A stretch of DNA of 64,000 bases from Micromonospora sp. WMMD882 (GTDB taxonomy: Bacteria > Actinomycetota > Actinomycetes > Mycobacteriales > Micromonosporaceae): the NCBI RefSeq assembly GCF_027497255.1, contig NZ_CP114903.1:4960001-5024000 (forward strand), given 5' to 3'. Of the stretch, positions 16,434-24,093 are shown in pieces (within the stretch, counting starts at the first letter, position 1; each line of letters starts with the position of its first letter). Position numbers and translations under genes: made by a program. A model generated the notes under the pieces. It made no database searches, was not told the origin of the DNA, and saw nothing but the letters and a program-made list of their open reading frames with translations.

Positions 16434-17584
16434 CGGCCCGGCTCCACGGGTGGCTCCGGGGCCGGAGACCGGTCCAGGTCGGCCAGGACGTCGGCGGTCG
16501 CGCCGGCCACCACGGACAGCACCACCTCGGTGGTGCCGCCGCCGATGCCGAACAGCGCGGCCTGGGCGCGTAGCCGCTGCGGCCCGTCGCTGCGGAAGCC
16601 GTACGCGCCCTGGAGGTGGGCGCACTCGTCGAGCACCCGCTCCACGGTGCCGGCGGCGCTGGCCTTCAACATCGCCGCCGCCGTGGCGTCCCGCCGGGTG
16701 GCGACCGCGTCGGCGAGGCTCTCGGTGAGCGCCTGGTGCTGCCGGGCGCGCAGCAGCGCGGCGGCGTACCGCTGGCGGATGCCCTCCAGGTGCCAGAGCG
16801 TGCCGTCGCCGTACCGACGGTCCTGGAGGTGCCGCCAGGTCTCGGTCAGCACCCGCCGGCACAGCCCGACCGCCCACAACGCCCCGGCCAGCCGTTCCAC
16901 CGCGATGTGCGCGGCGAACCCGCTCAGCCCCCGGCCGACGCCGCCGACCACGTGCTCCCGGCCCAGCCGGACCCGGTCGAAGAACAGGTGACCGGCGCCG
17001 GCGCCGTCGAACAGGTCGGTGTCGGCCGGCTCGGCACGCACCCCGGGCGCGTCGGCCGGCACCAGCACCCAGGTGAAGTTGGTGAAGTGCGGGCCGGGTC
17101 GGTGCCGGGCGAGGACCAGGACCGCGTCGCACGCGGTGGCGTTGGTGATCCACCGTTTGACGCCGCTGACCTCCACGTGGTCGTCGCGCAGGGTGACCTC
17201 GGTGGTCAGCGAGGTCAGGTCGCAGCCGGCCCCGTCGTCGGTGGCGGCGAGCGCCACCACGGCGTCCCCGCGCAGCGCCGCCGCCAGCGTCCGGGCGGCC
17301 GGCCCGTCACCCCCGGCCAGCAACGGCAGGCAGGTCGCCAGCGGCACGCACACCGCCAGGGTGGTCCCCAGCGGGCAGCGCCGGTCGACGGCGGTGAGCA
17401 GCGCGCCCAGCCCGGCCGGGTCGACGCCGCGACGCGGGTCGCCGTCCCGGTACACCCGGGCGAGCCGGCCCGCCGCGCCCAGCGTCCGCCACACGTCCGG
17501 GCCGGTCGCGTCGGACGCGAGGTCGTCGAGCATCGGGTACGCGTCCCGCGTGACCCGGTCGCCCAGCAGGGCGGGCGCGGTCAT
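16430..17584 (-). CDS. Acyl-CoA-dehydrogenase-like enzyme acting on a carrier-bound substrate, ACD1
   Basis: A 384-residue flavoprotein of the acyl-CoA dehydrogenase fold: VSGVKRWITNATACDAVLVLA in the middle beta domain, a C-terminal helical bundle with HLQGAYGFRSDGPQRLRAQA and FGIGGGTTEVVLSVVAG. The position that carries the catalytic Glu in medium-chain dehydrogenases is Gly here, as in types that keep the base elsewhere. It is directly coupled to the PCP gene (ATGA). In prodigiosin, pyoluteorin and aminocoumarin pathways the same trio oxidises prolyl-S-PCP to pyrrolyl-S-PCP. Start at 17584: the longer upstream frame would run through the PCP gene. Confidence 0.82.
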   Translation of the reverse strand: MTAPALLGDRVTRDAYPMLDDLASDATGPDVWRTLGAAGRLARVYRDGDPRRGVDPAGLGALLTAVDRRCPLGTTLAVCVPLATCLPLLAGGDGPAARTLAAALRGDAVVALAATDDGAGCDLTSLTTEVTLRDDHVEVSGVKRWITNATACDAVLVLARHRPGPHFTNFTWVLVPADAPGVRAEPADTDLFDGAGAGHLFFDRVRLGREHVVGGVGRGLSGFAAHIAVERLAGALWAVGLCRRVLTETWRHLQDRRYGDGTLWHLEGIRQRYAAALLRARQHQALTESLADAVATRRDATAAAMLKASAAGTVERVLDECAHLQGAYGFRSDGPQRLRAQAALFGIGGGTTEVVLSVVAGATADVLADLDRSPAPEPPVEPGR

Positions 17585-17868
17585 GCCGGGACCCTCCGGT
17601 CCTCGTGGGCGGCCTCCCCGGCGTGCTCCCGGTCGCCGCCACCGGCCCGCGTCACGGCCTGCCACAGGCTGCCCGCGGTGGCGAAGGTGGCGTCGTTCAG
17701 GTCCTCGTCGGGCAGCGAGACACCCAGCTCGTCCTCGATGGTGAAGAGCAGGTCGATGGCCTTCATCGAGTTCAGTCCGAGGTCGTGCAGCCGGGACTCC
17801 TCGGTGATCGGGCGGCCGTTGAGGTAGGGCAGGAACGGCACGAGCAGGTTCTGGAACGTCTGGTTCAC
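17581..17868 (-). CDS. Free-standing peptidyl/acyl carrier protein 1
   Basis: A 95-residue carrier protein starting at GTG. The attachment site is Ser34 in LHDLGLNSMKAIDLLFTIEDELG; the residue before Ser is Asn, not the usual Asp. The helical pattern and acidic helix II are normal for carriers. About 20 residues after the fold are low-complexity. It is coupled by GTGA and ATGA overlaps to the acyltransferase-like gene before it and ACD1 after it, so it likely carries the amino acid loaded by A1 and oxidised by ACD1. Confidence 0.88.
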   Translation of the reverse strand: MNQTFQNLLVPFLPYLNGRPITEESRLHDLGLNSMKAIDLLFTIEDELGVSLPDEDLNDATFATAGSLWQAVTRAGGGDREHAGEAAHEDRRVPA

Positions 17869-18752
17869 GGGGTCTCCAACAGTTCGGGCCGGGTCGCGAA
17901 GACGTCCCGGTCGGCGGTGAGGGCTGCGGCCAGGTCGGGCAGCAGCGCGCCGGGGGCGGGACGGCCCCGCTCCACCCGGCGCAGGGCGATGAAGGCGGCG
18001 GCGGTGAGCTGGTCCCAGCGGCGCAGGTGGGCGTCCGCGTCCAGCGGCTCACCCCGGTGGACGCGGTACGCCGCGTGCAGCCGCCGGGCCCGGGTCATCA
18101 GCCATGTCTCGGCGGTGAGCTGCCGCAACGCCGCCAACCGGTCGGCGTGCCGGGCGTACGCCTCGACGTAGTCGTCGGGATCGTCGAGCAGCGCCGACGG
18201 CGCGGGCGGCCGGTACGACCCGGCGACCCGGCAGACCGCGGCGACGGAGACGGCGGGCAGCTCGGCCCAGGGCAGCCGCCACTGGCCGGGGCGGGCCGGC
18301 CCCCACGCGGTCTCGTTGTCGTAGGCGTCGCCGACCAGCGCCTCCCCGTCGTCGCTGGCCACCAGGAAGCTGTGCTCCATGTGGGCGTGGCCCCGGTACG
18401 GCAGCCATGGCATGTGGTACGTGTCGGCGACGGCGTACAGCACCGAGGAGCGTTCGGCGAGCGCCCGCAACGCGTCCGGTCCCAGGTCGTGTCGGCTCTC
18501 GACGACCAGGCCGACCTGCCGGGCGCTCCCGGTCAGGTGGGCGTCCACCGGCGGGTCCACCGTGGGCAGCCCGTCCGGGCCGGGGCGGGGCCGGAACCGC
18601 AGGGCCGCGCCGAGGGCCAGGTGCCGTCCCGGCTCGCCCCACCGGTCGGCCAGCACGGCCAGGTTGACCTGGATGCAGTCGAGCAGGTCGGTCCGGATGC
18701 CGGCCGCCCCGGTCCCCGCGCCGGCCGGCGCGCTGGCGACGGCGGTGGTCAT
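17865..18752 (-). CDS. C39-peptidase/BtrH-like putative acyltransferase 2
   Basis: A 295-residue paralogue in pattern of the protein at 14851. Cys26 sits in LLDCIQVNLAVLADRWG, the strand VLYAVADTYHMPWLPYRGH leads to MEHSFLV (His127), and Asp142 follows in EALVGDAYDN. This resembles the BtrH_N motif set (Cys, lPw-H-H, D). The C-terminal ~130 residues are helical, with the TAETWLMTRARRLHAAYRVHRGE segment. It starts at 18752, overlapping the TrpB2-like stop, and its own stop overlaps the carrier start. It probably takes an acyl group from carrier 1 or carrier 2. Evidence for catalysis is motif-level only. Confidence 0.6.
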   Translation of the reverse strand: MTTAVASAPAGAGTGAAGIRTDLLDCIQVNLAVLADRWGEPGRHLALGAALRFRPRPGPDGLPTVDPPVDAHLTGSARQVGLVVESRHDLGPDALRALAERSSVLYAVADTYHMPWLPYRGHAHMEHSFLVASDDGEALVGDAYDNETAWGPARPGQWRLPWAELPAVSVAAVCRVAGSYRPPAPSALLDDPDDYVEAYARHADRLAALRQLTAETWLMTRARRLHAAYRVHRGEPLDADAHLRRWDQLTAAAFIALRRVERGRPAPGALLPDLAAALTADRDVFATRPELLETP

Positions 18753-20068
18753 CGGGGCGCTCCCACCGGGTTCAGGCCGGCGACCGCGCGGGCCAGCGCC
18801 TCGTCGGACGGGGCGACGTCCTCCACGCCGCCGGCGAGGAAGTGCTCGTACGCGCCGAGGTCGAGGTAGCCGTGCCCGCTGACACAGACCAGCACGCCGT
18901 GCCGGGCCTGGTCGGAGGCGGCGATCTTCGCGGCGGCGGCCAGCGCGTGCCCCGACTCGGGGGCGGGCAGGACGCTCTCGTGCCGGGTGAGCAGCCGCCC
19001 GGCGTCGAGCGCGTCGGCCTGGCTGACCGCCATCGCGTCCACGTCCCCGGTGTGCCGCAGCGCCGAGACGAGTTTCGCCGCGCCGTGGAACCGCAGGCCG
19101 GCGGTGTGCGCGTCGGGGATCTGGTAGTCGCTGCCGATGGTGTACATGGCCTCCATCGGGCCACTGCCGGTGGCGTCGGTCTTGTCGTACGCGTAGACGC
19201 CCCGGGTGAGTTTCGGGGTGCTGCTGGACTCGGCGGCGACCAGCCGGGGCCCCTCGACACCGGTGGACCGCGCCTCGGCATGGAACGGCAGCGCGATGCC
19301 GCCGAAGTTGGAGCCCGCGCCGACGCAACCGACCACCGTGTCGATCCGGGCGTCGAGGTCGGCGAGCTGGTCGGCCGCCTCCAGGCCGATCACCGACTGG
19401 TGCAGGATGCTGTACGTCTCCCCGCTGCCGATGCAGAACGCCACCCCGTCGTGGCTGGCGGCGTACTCGACGGCCTCGCCGATGGCCAGCGAGAGGCTGT
19501 TGCCGGCGGCCAGGTCCTCCCGGGTGGAGACCTTCGTCATGCCGCTGGGGCTGGTGTGCACCTCGGCGCCGAGCATCCGCATCAGCACCCCCCGGTACGG
19601 CTTGCGGCGCAGGCTCGACTCGACCATGAACACCCGGCAGCGCAGCCCGAACAGCGCGCACGCCGCCGCCATGGCGGTGCCCCACTGGCCGGCGCCGGTG
19701 CCGGTGACCAGCTCGCGAACGCCGGCCCGCTGGTAGTAGTACGCCTGGGCGAGGGCGGTGTTGAGCTTGTGGCTGCCGGAGATGTTGACGCCCTCGTTCT
19801 TGACGTAGATGGGCACCCGCGCGCCGACCGCCTCCTCGAAGCCCCTGGCCCGCCACAGCGGGGTGGGCCGGTACTGCCGGTACCGCTCGACCACCGGCTC
19901 GGGGATGTCCCAGTACTCGCGTTGGGAGACGCTCTGCCGGACCAGCTCCACCGGCAGGTTGATCTTCACTTCGCCGTCGGCGCTGACCGGGGTGACGTCC
20001 GGCGGCAGCGGCTCGGCCAGGTACGGCAGGACGCTGCGCCAGCGGGTGGGCGCCGGGCCGGTCATCAC
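18749..20068 (-). CDS. TrpB2-like PLP-dependent enzyme
   Basis: A 439-residue fold-type II PLP enzyme of the TrpB2 (tryptophan-synthase-beta-like) class. RPTPLWRARGFEEAVGARVPIYVKNEG precedes GVNISGSHKLNTALAQ with PLP Lys101, the phosphate loop is VGCVGAGSNFGG, and a C-terminal VCVSGHGYLDLGAYE replaces the usual TrpB end. The length matches TrpB2 rather than TrpB1 (~400). No trpA is near. TrpB2-type enzymes perform beta-replacement of serine-type substrates; here it is translationally coupled to a carrier protein and an acyltransferase-like gene, so it may build a non-protein amino acid, possibly on a carrier. The substrate is unknown. Confidence 0.85.
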   Translation of the reverse strand: MMTGPAPTRWRSVLPYLAEPLPPDVTPVSADGEVKINLPVELVRQSVSQREYWDIPEPVVERYRQYRPTPLWRARGFEEAVGARVPIYVKNEGVNISGSHKLNTALAQAYYYQRAGVRELVTGTGAGQWGTAMAAACALFGLRCRVFMVESSLRRKPYRGVLMRMLGAEVHTSPSGMTKVSTREDLAAGNSLSLAIGEAVEYAASHDGVAFCIGSGETYSILHQSVIGLEAADQLADLDARIDTVVGCVGAGSNFGGIALPFHAEARSTGVEGPRLVAAESSSTPKLTRGVYAYDKTDATGSGPMEAMYTIGSDYQIPDAHTAGLRFHGAAKLVSALRHTGDVDAMAVSQADALDAGRLLTRHESVLPAPESGHALAAAAKIAASDQARHGVLVCVSGHGYLDLGAYEHFLAGGVEDVAPSDEALARAVAGLNPVGAPR

Positions 20069-20343
20069 CGCACCTCCGCCGTGGTCACCACGTCGACGAG
20101 GTCGCCGACGGTGCGGAAGCTGCGGCCGACGAACAGGTCGTCGGGGAGCGTGGTGTCCAGCTCGTCCTCGATCCGCACGAGCATGCCGACGAAGCCGAGC
20201 GAGTTGACGTTGAGCAGGTCGCCGACGAGCGGCTCGTCGTCGGAGATGCGCTCCGGCGGGATGGACAGCCGGGACTCGGCGACGACTACCTTCTTGACCA
20301 CGGCGGCCACGGCCGACCGGTCGAGTTGCAGGTTCGCGGGCAT
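20065..20343 (-). CDS. Free-standing acyl/peptidyl carrier protein 2
   Basis: A 92-residue carrier protein. Ser48 is in PLVGDLLNVNSLGFVGMLVRIEDELD, so the residue before the attachment serine is again Asn. An unusual Gly/Phe pair follows the serine. The stop overlaps the TrpB2-like start (ATGA). An AGGGAGA ribosome site precedes the ATG at 20343. Confidence 0.88.
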   Translation of the reverse strand: MPANLQLDRSAVAAVVKKVVVAESRLSIPPERISDDEPLVGDLLNVNSLGFVGMLVRIEDELDTTLPDDLFVGRSFRTVGDLVDVVTTAEVR

Positions 20344-20385
20344 GGTCTCCCTTTCCAGGGGTGGGTGGGGGCGGACGGACGCAGG

Positions 20386-21651
20386 TCAGCCGCGCAGCGC
20401 TCCCGCCGCGTCGGTGACGTAGCTGTAGGTGACGAGGTCGGCGAGGGTCACCGGGCCCCGGACGTGCAGCCGTCCGGTGGCGATGGCGATCTCGGCGCCC
20501 AGGCCGAGCGTGGGGCCGTCGTGCAGACGCAGCGAGCCGTTGACGACGACCATGGCCGCGTCGACCCGGCGGCGGAACGCCTCGGCGACGGCCGGGTCCC
20601 CGGTGAGGACGCCTTCGGTGTGGCCGGAGCCGTACCGGCGGATGTGCTCCAGGGCGGCCGTCGCGTCGTCGACCGGGGCGACCGCGATCACCGGGCCGAG
20701 GAACTCCCGGCCCAGGTCGTGCGGGGCGAGTGGCTCGACCCGCAGCCCCGACCCGGTGGGCGCGGCGATCCCGTCGGCGAGCCGGACGGTGAGCGCCGGC
20801 CCGGGCCGGTCCGCGTCCTGCTGCTTGAGCTGCCTGGCCAGGGACTCCAGGTACGCCTCGGCGACGCCCCGGTCCACCAGGACCGTTTCGACCGAGGTGC
20901 AGCCGGCGGGTTCGGGCAGTTTGCTGTCCAGGGTGGCCCGGGCCGCCAGGTCCAGGTCGGCGCTGCGGTGCACGTACAGGTGGTTGACCCCGCCGCCGCT
21001 GGCGATCAGCGGGATGGCGCTGGTCCGGCAGTAGTCGACGAGCGCCGGACTGCCCCGGGGGATCAGCACGTCCACCTGGTCGGGCCGCTTCAGCAGGGCG
21101 CGCAGCAGCCGCCGGTGCGGGTCGTCCAGCACGGTCACCAGCCCGGTCGGCAGGCCGGCGTCGGCGAGGGCGGCGTGCGCGACGGTCTCCAGCGCCGCGT
21201 TGGTGGCCGCGTTCTCCTTGCCGCCGCGCAGCAGCACGGCGTTGCCGACGGCGACGGGCAGCAGCGCGCCGTCCACGGTGACCGTGGGCCGGGCCTCGTA
21301 GACCATCATCACCACGCCGAGCGGGCGAGGCACCCGGTGCACGGCGCGGGCCGCGCCCCGGGCCGGCACCTCGACCTCGACCACCGCGTCGAGCTCCCGG
21401 GCGATCTGCCCGGTGAGCGCGACCAGCCGGTCGCGGTGCTCTTCGGTGAGCCGCAGCCGGTTCACCAGGGTCGCCGACATGCCGGCGCGTTCGGCCTGTG
21501 CCACGTCTGTCGCGTTCGCGGCGGCGAGGCTGGGCCAGCGCGTCACGAGCTGCCGGGCGAGCGCCGCGCAGTAGCGCCGGTAGGCCGGGTCGCCGACCGG
21601 CGGCGCGGCGGTGTACGCGGCCCGGGCGCGGGCCAGCAGCTCGTCAGGCAT
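20386..21651 (-). CDS. Gamma-glutamyl phosphate reductase-like protein (ProA family)
   Basis: A 421-residue aldehyde-dehydrogenase-superfamily protein of the ProA group: GVVMMVYEARPTVTVDGALLPVAVGNAVLLRGGKEN, then DQVDVLIPRGSPALVDYC, and the active-site Cys near residue 251 in EPAGCTSVETVLVD. ProA reduces gamma-glutamyl phosphate to the semialdehyde with NADPH. No glutamate 5-kinase (proB) gene is nearby, and the copy sits in an antibiotic-type operon, so it may supply a glutamate- or other acyl-phosphate-derived aldehyde (a proline or pyrroline precursor) to the pathway. A housekeeping copy of proA should exist elsewhere. Confidence 0.85.
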   Translation of the reverse strand: MPDELLARARAAYTAAPPVGDPAYRRYCAALARQLVTRWPSLAAANATDVAQAERAGMSATLVNRLRLTEEHRDRLVALTGQIARELDAVVEVEVPARGAARAVHRVPRPLGVVMMVYEARPTVTVDGALLPVAVGNAVLLRGGKENAATNAALETVAHAALADAGLPTGLVTVLDDPHRRLLRALLKRPDQVDVLIPRGSPALVDYCRTSAIPLIASGGGVNHLYVHRSADLDLAARATLDSKLPEPAGCTSVETVLVDRGVAEAYLESLARQLKQQDADRPGPALTVRLADGIAAPTGSGLRVEPLAPHDLGREFLGPVIAVAPVDDATAALEHIRRYGSGHTEGVLTGDPAVAEAFRRRVDAAMVVVNGSLRLHDGPTLGLGAEIAIATGRLHVRGPVTLADLVTYSYVTDAAGALRG

Positions 21652-22426
21652 GACTCGGCTCCCGGCTCGGCCCGGTGGGGATCGGCTCGGGGCCCGGCCG
21701 GGTGGCCGTCGGCTCGGGGCTCGGCCCGGTGGCGGTCAGGAACTCGTCGAGGTGGCCGAGGAGCAGCGGCAGACGTTCCCGGTCGAAGGCGGTGAAGTGG
21801 TCACCGGGCAGCGGCCGGACGGTGAGCCGGGGCGTCGCCTCCGCCCAGGCCGCGAGGTGGGCCGCGTTGTCCTCGTCAGCGCAGGGCATCAGCAGGGTCG
21901 GGCAGTCGTGCCGGCCCCGCGCCCGGTAGGCGGTGACCGCGTCCAGGTGCGCCTCGGCGGTGCGGGAGACCAGGTCGCCGTCGAGGCCGCCGTCGGTGGT
22001 CAGCGACGCCCGGACCCGCTCGCGCCAGCGCAGCGCCGCCGCCGGGTCGCGGTCGATGCCGGCCGCCGGGCTGTCCACCATCACCACCCGGGGCCGGTGG
22101 CCGTCGGCGGCCAGGCGGGCGGCCAGCTCCCAGGCGACCACCCCGCCGAGGGACCAGCCGAACAGCAGGTCCGGCGGCTGTGGGAGGGCGGTGAACAGGT
22201 CCAGGTAGCGGTCCGTCATCGCGGCGACCGTGTGGTCCGGGGTCTCCCCGTCGGCGAGCCCGTGGCCGCGTACGCCGAACGCCGGGCCGCGCCGGCCCAG
22301 TTTCAGCACCACTCCCGCGTAGACGCCGAGTCCGCCACCGGCGGGGTGGATCAGGACGCTGCACCTGCCGGGCCGTGGCCGACCCATCGGCACCAGCATC
22401 GGCGGCGCGACGTCGGCGCCCTTCAC
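21644..22426 (-). CDS. Type II thioesterase / alpha-beta hydrolase
   Basis: From the GTG at 22426 this is a 260-residue thioesterase: oxyanion region VLIHPAGGGLGVY, nucleophile elbow GWSLGG (Ser92), and His210 in RPLPGDHFTAF. The tail after residue ~230 is a proline-rich repeat. The GTG is chosen because GGAG lies 7 bases upstream and the fold begins soon after; an ATG at 22477 and a TTG at 22528 (also behind GGAG) are in frame and would add 17 or 34 non-conserved residues. It overlaps ProA by 8 bp and is the first gene of the leftward operon. It would release product or clear stalled carriers. Confidence 0.85.
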   Translation of the reverse strand: MKGADVAPPMLVPMGRPRPGRCSVLIHPAGGGLGVYAGVVLKLGRRGPAFGVRGHGLADGETPDHTVAAMTDRYLDLFTALPQPPDLLFGWSLGGVVAWELAARLAADGHRPRVVMVDSPAAGIDRDPAAALRWRERVRASLTTDGGLDGDLVSRTAEAHLDAVTAYRARGRHDCPTLLMPCADEDNAAHLAAWAEATPRLTVRPLPGDHFTAFDRERLPLLLGHLDEFLTATGPSPEPTATRPGPEPIPTGPSREPSHA

Positions 22427-22770
22427 AGCGCTGCTCCGCACGGCGTGGCGTGGTTCATGGCCGACCCTCTCCTCCATTGACAACCGGGGACGTCGGTCTA
22501 TTTCCGTGCTTTCGGCGTTGATAAACAAAAAGCTGCTCCGCGGTCATGTGGAATGCTTATCGCCATCATCGGAACGGCTATTCGACCTGCTCCTGGATGG
22601 CTGATCAGCAAATCTAATGACGACATTACCGGTGTCGATGGATAAAAGGTTTCTGCGTGATTGGGGAACCGGTGTGCGGGTAGTTGGCCGGAGACGTCAT
22701 CACCACCCGACGCGAACCGGTCCATCCGTTGCCGACGCGATTCCGCCGCGCCCTACTCGAAGGAATTCGT
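22427..22770. promoter_or_regulatory. Divergent control region between the two biosynthetic operons
   Basis: About 340 bp between the leftward thioesterase operon and the rightward KamA operon. It is clearly AT-richer than its surroundings (22500-22530 and 22600-22660 in particular: GATAAACAAAAAG, CAAATCTAATG, GATAAAAGG). Both operons must be started from here and the LysR protein is the obvious regulator. I cannot point to convincing -35/-10 pairs or to a certain T-N11-A operator. No reading frame in it looks like a gene. Confidence 0.6.
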
Positions 22771-24093
22771 ATGACACTGATGCTCGATCACCCCGCGGGG
22801 ACCACCGCCCCCCGCTTCCGGGCCTTCGGTCCGCGTCAGATCGACGACATCGCCCGCCGCTACGGGCTGGACCCCGCCCTGCGCGACGGGGTCGCCCTGT
22901 TGGCGCAGGTCCTGCCGTTCCGGACCAACGAGTACGTCCTCGACGAGCTGGTCGACTGGACCCGACCGGCGGAGGACCCGATGTTCCGACTGGTCTTCCC
23001 GCAGCGCGGCATGCTGGCCGCCGAGGACGAACGGGCGCTGGAGGAGCTGGTCCGCTCGGGCGCGGGTCGGGCCGAGATAAACGGTCTGGTGCAGCGCATC
23101 CGGGCCGGCCTCAACCCGCACCCGTCCGGGCAGCGGGAGTACAACGTGCCGGTGCACCAGGGCGAACGCCTGCCCGGTCTGCAGCACAAGTACCGGGAGA
23201 CGGTGCTGTACTTCCCGACCCAGGGCCAGTCCTGCCACTCGTACTGCACGTACTGCTTCCGGTGGGCGCAGTTCGTCGGCGACCCCGCGCTCCGGTTCGC
23301 CGCGCCGAACCCGCGGCAGCTCGTGTCGTACCTGCACGACCACCCCGAGGTCAGCGACGTGCTGGTCACCGGCGGCGACCCGATGGTGATGAGCACCGAA
23401 CGCCTGCGCGGCCACCTCGAGCCGCTGCTCGACGTGGGAAGCGTCGACACCATCCGGATCGGCACCAAGTCCCTGGCGTACTGGCCGCACCGCTACGTCG
23501 GCGACGCCGACGCCGACGAGCTGCTGCGGCTGTTCGAGCGGATCGTCGCCACCGGCAAGCAGGTCGCGGTGATGGCCCACTTCACCCACCCCCGGGAGCT
23601 CCAGACCCCGGTGGTGACGGCCGCGCTGCGCCGCATCCGGGCCACCGGCGCGGTGGTCTACTGCCAGGCGCCGATGGTCGCGCACGTCAACGACCAGGCC
23701 GACACCTGGGCCCGGTTGTGGCGGGCCGAGCTGGCCGCCGGGGCGGTGCCGTACTACATGTTCGTCGAACGCGACACCGGCCCGTACGACTACTTCAAGG
23801 TGCCGCTGGCCCGGGCGGTGGAGATCTTCCACGCCGCGTACCGGACCCTGCCCGGCCTGGCCCGCACCGTACGCGGACCGGTCATGTCCACCACCCCCGG
23901 CAAGGTGGTGGTGGACGGGGTGGAGAGCGGACCGAACGGCCGCTACTTCCTGCTGCGCCTGCTCCAGGCCCGCAACCCGGCGCTGGTCGGCCGGCCGTTC
24001 CGGGCCCACTACGACACCTCGGCCGCCTGGCTGAGCGACCTGGAGCTGGCCCCGGACGTGCCGCAGGACATCCGGCAGGCGGTGCGGCCGTGA
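22771..24093 (+). CDS. Radical SAM aminomutase, lysine 2,3-aminomutase (KamA) family
   Basis: A 440-residue protein. The [4Fe-4S] cysteines are C155, C159 and C162 in SCHSYCTYCF (CxxxCxxC), SAM contacts GGDP at 201-204, and the PLP Lys is K378 in STTPGKVVVDG, so it has the cofactor set of 2,3-aminomutases that turn alpha- into beta-amino acids. By my hand alignment the two Asp residues that hold the side-chain amine of lysine in clostridial KAM correspond to Glu and Val here, so lysine may not be the substrate. The ATG at 22771 is chosen for its GAAGGA site; a longer frame from 22684 adds an unconserved leader. Confidence 0.87.
   Translation: MTLMLDHPAGTTAPRFRAFGPRQIDDIARRYGLDPALRDGVALLAQVLPFRTNEYVLDELVDWTRPAEDPMFRLVFPQRGMLAAEDERALEELVRSGAGRAEINGLVQRIRAGLNPHPSGQREYNVPVHQGERLPGLQHKYRETVLYFPTQGQSCHSYCTYCFRWAQFVGDPALRFAAPNPRQLVSYLHDHPEVSDVLVTGGDPMVMSTERLRGHLEPLLDVGSVDTIRIGTKSLAYWPHRYVGDADADELLRLFERIVATGKQVAVMAHFTHPRELQTPVVTAALRRIRATGAVVYCQAPMVAHVNDQADTWARLWRAELAAGAVPYYMFVERDTGPYDYFKVPLARAVEIFHAAYRTLPGLARTVRGPVMSTTPGKVVVDGVESGPNGRYFLLRLLQARNPALVGRPFRAHYDTSAAWLSDLELAPDVPQDIRQAVRP

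Noticed and set aside
22498-22725. Possible 75-aa gene on the reverse strand in the divergent control region
   Set aside because: No ribosome site, no third-position GC bias, no domain; it lies in AT-rich promoter DNA.
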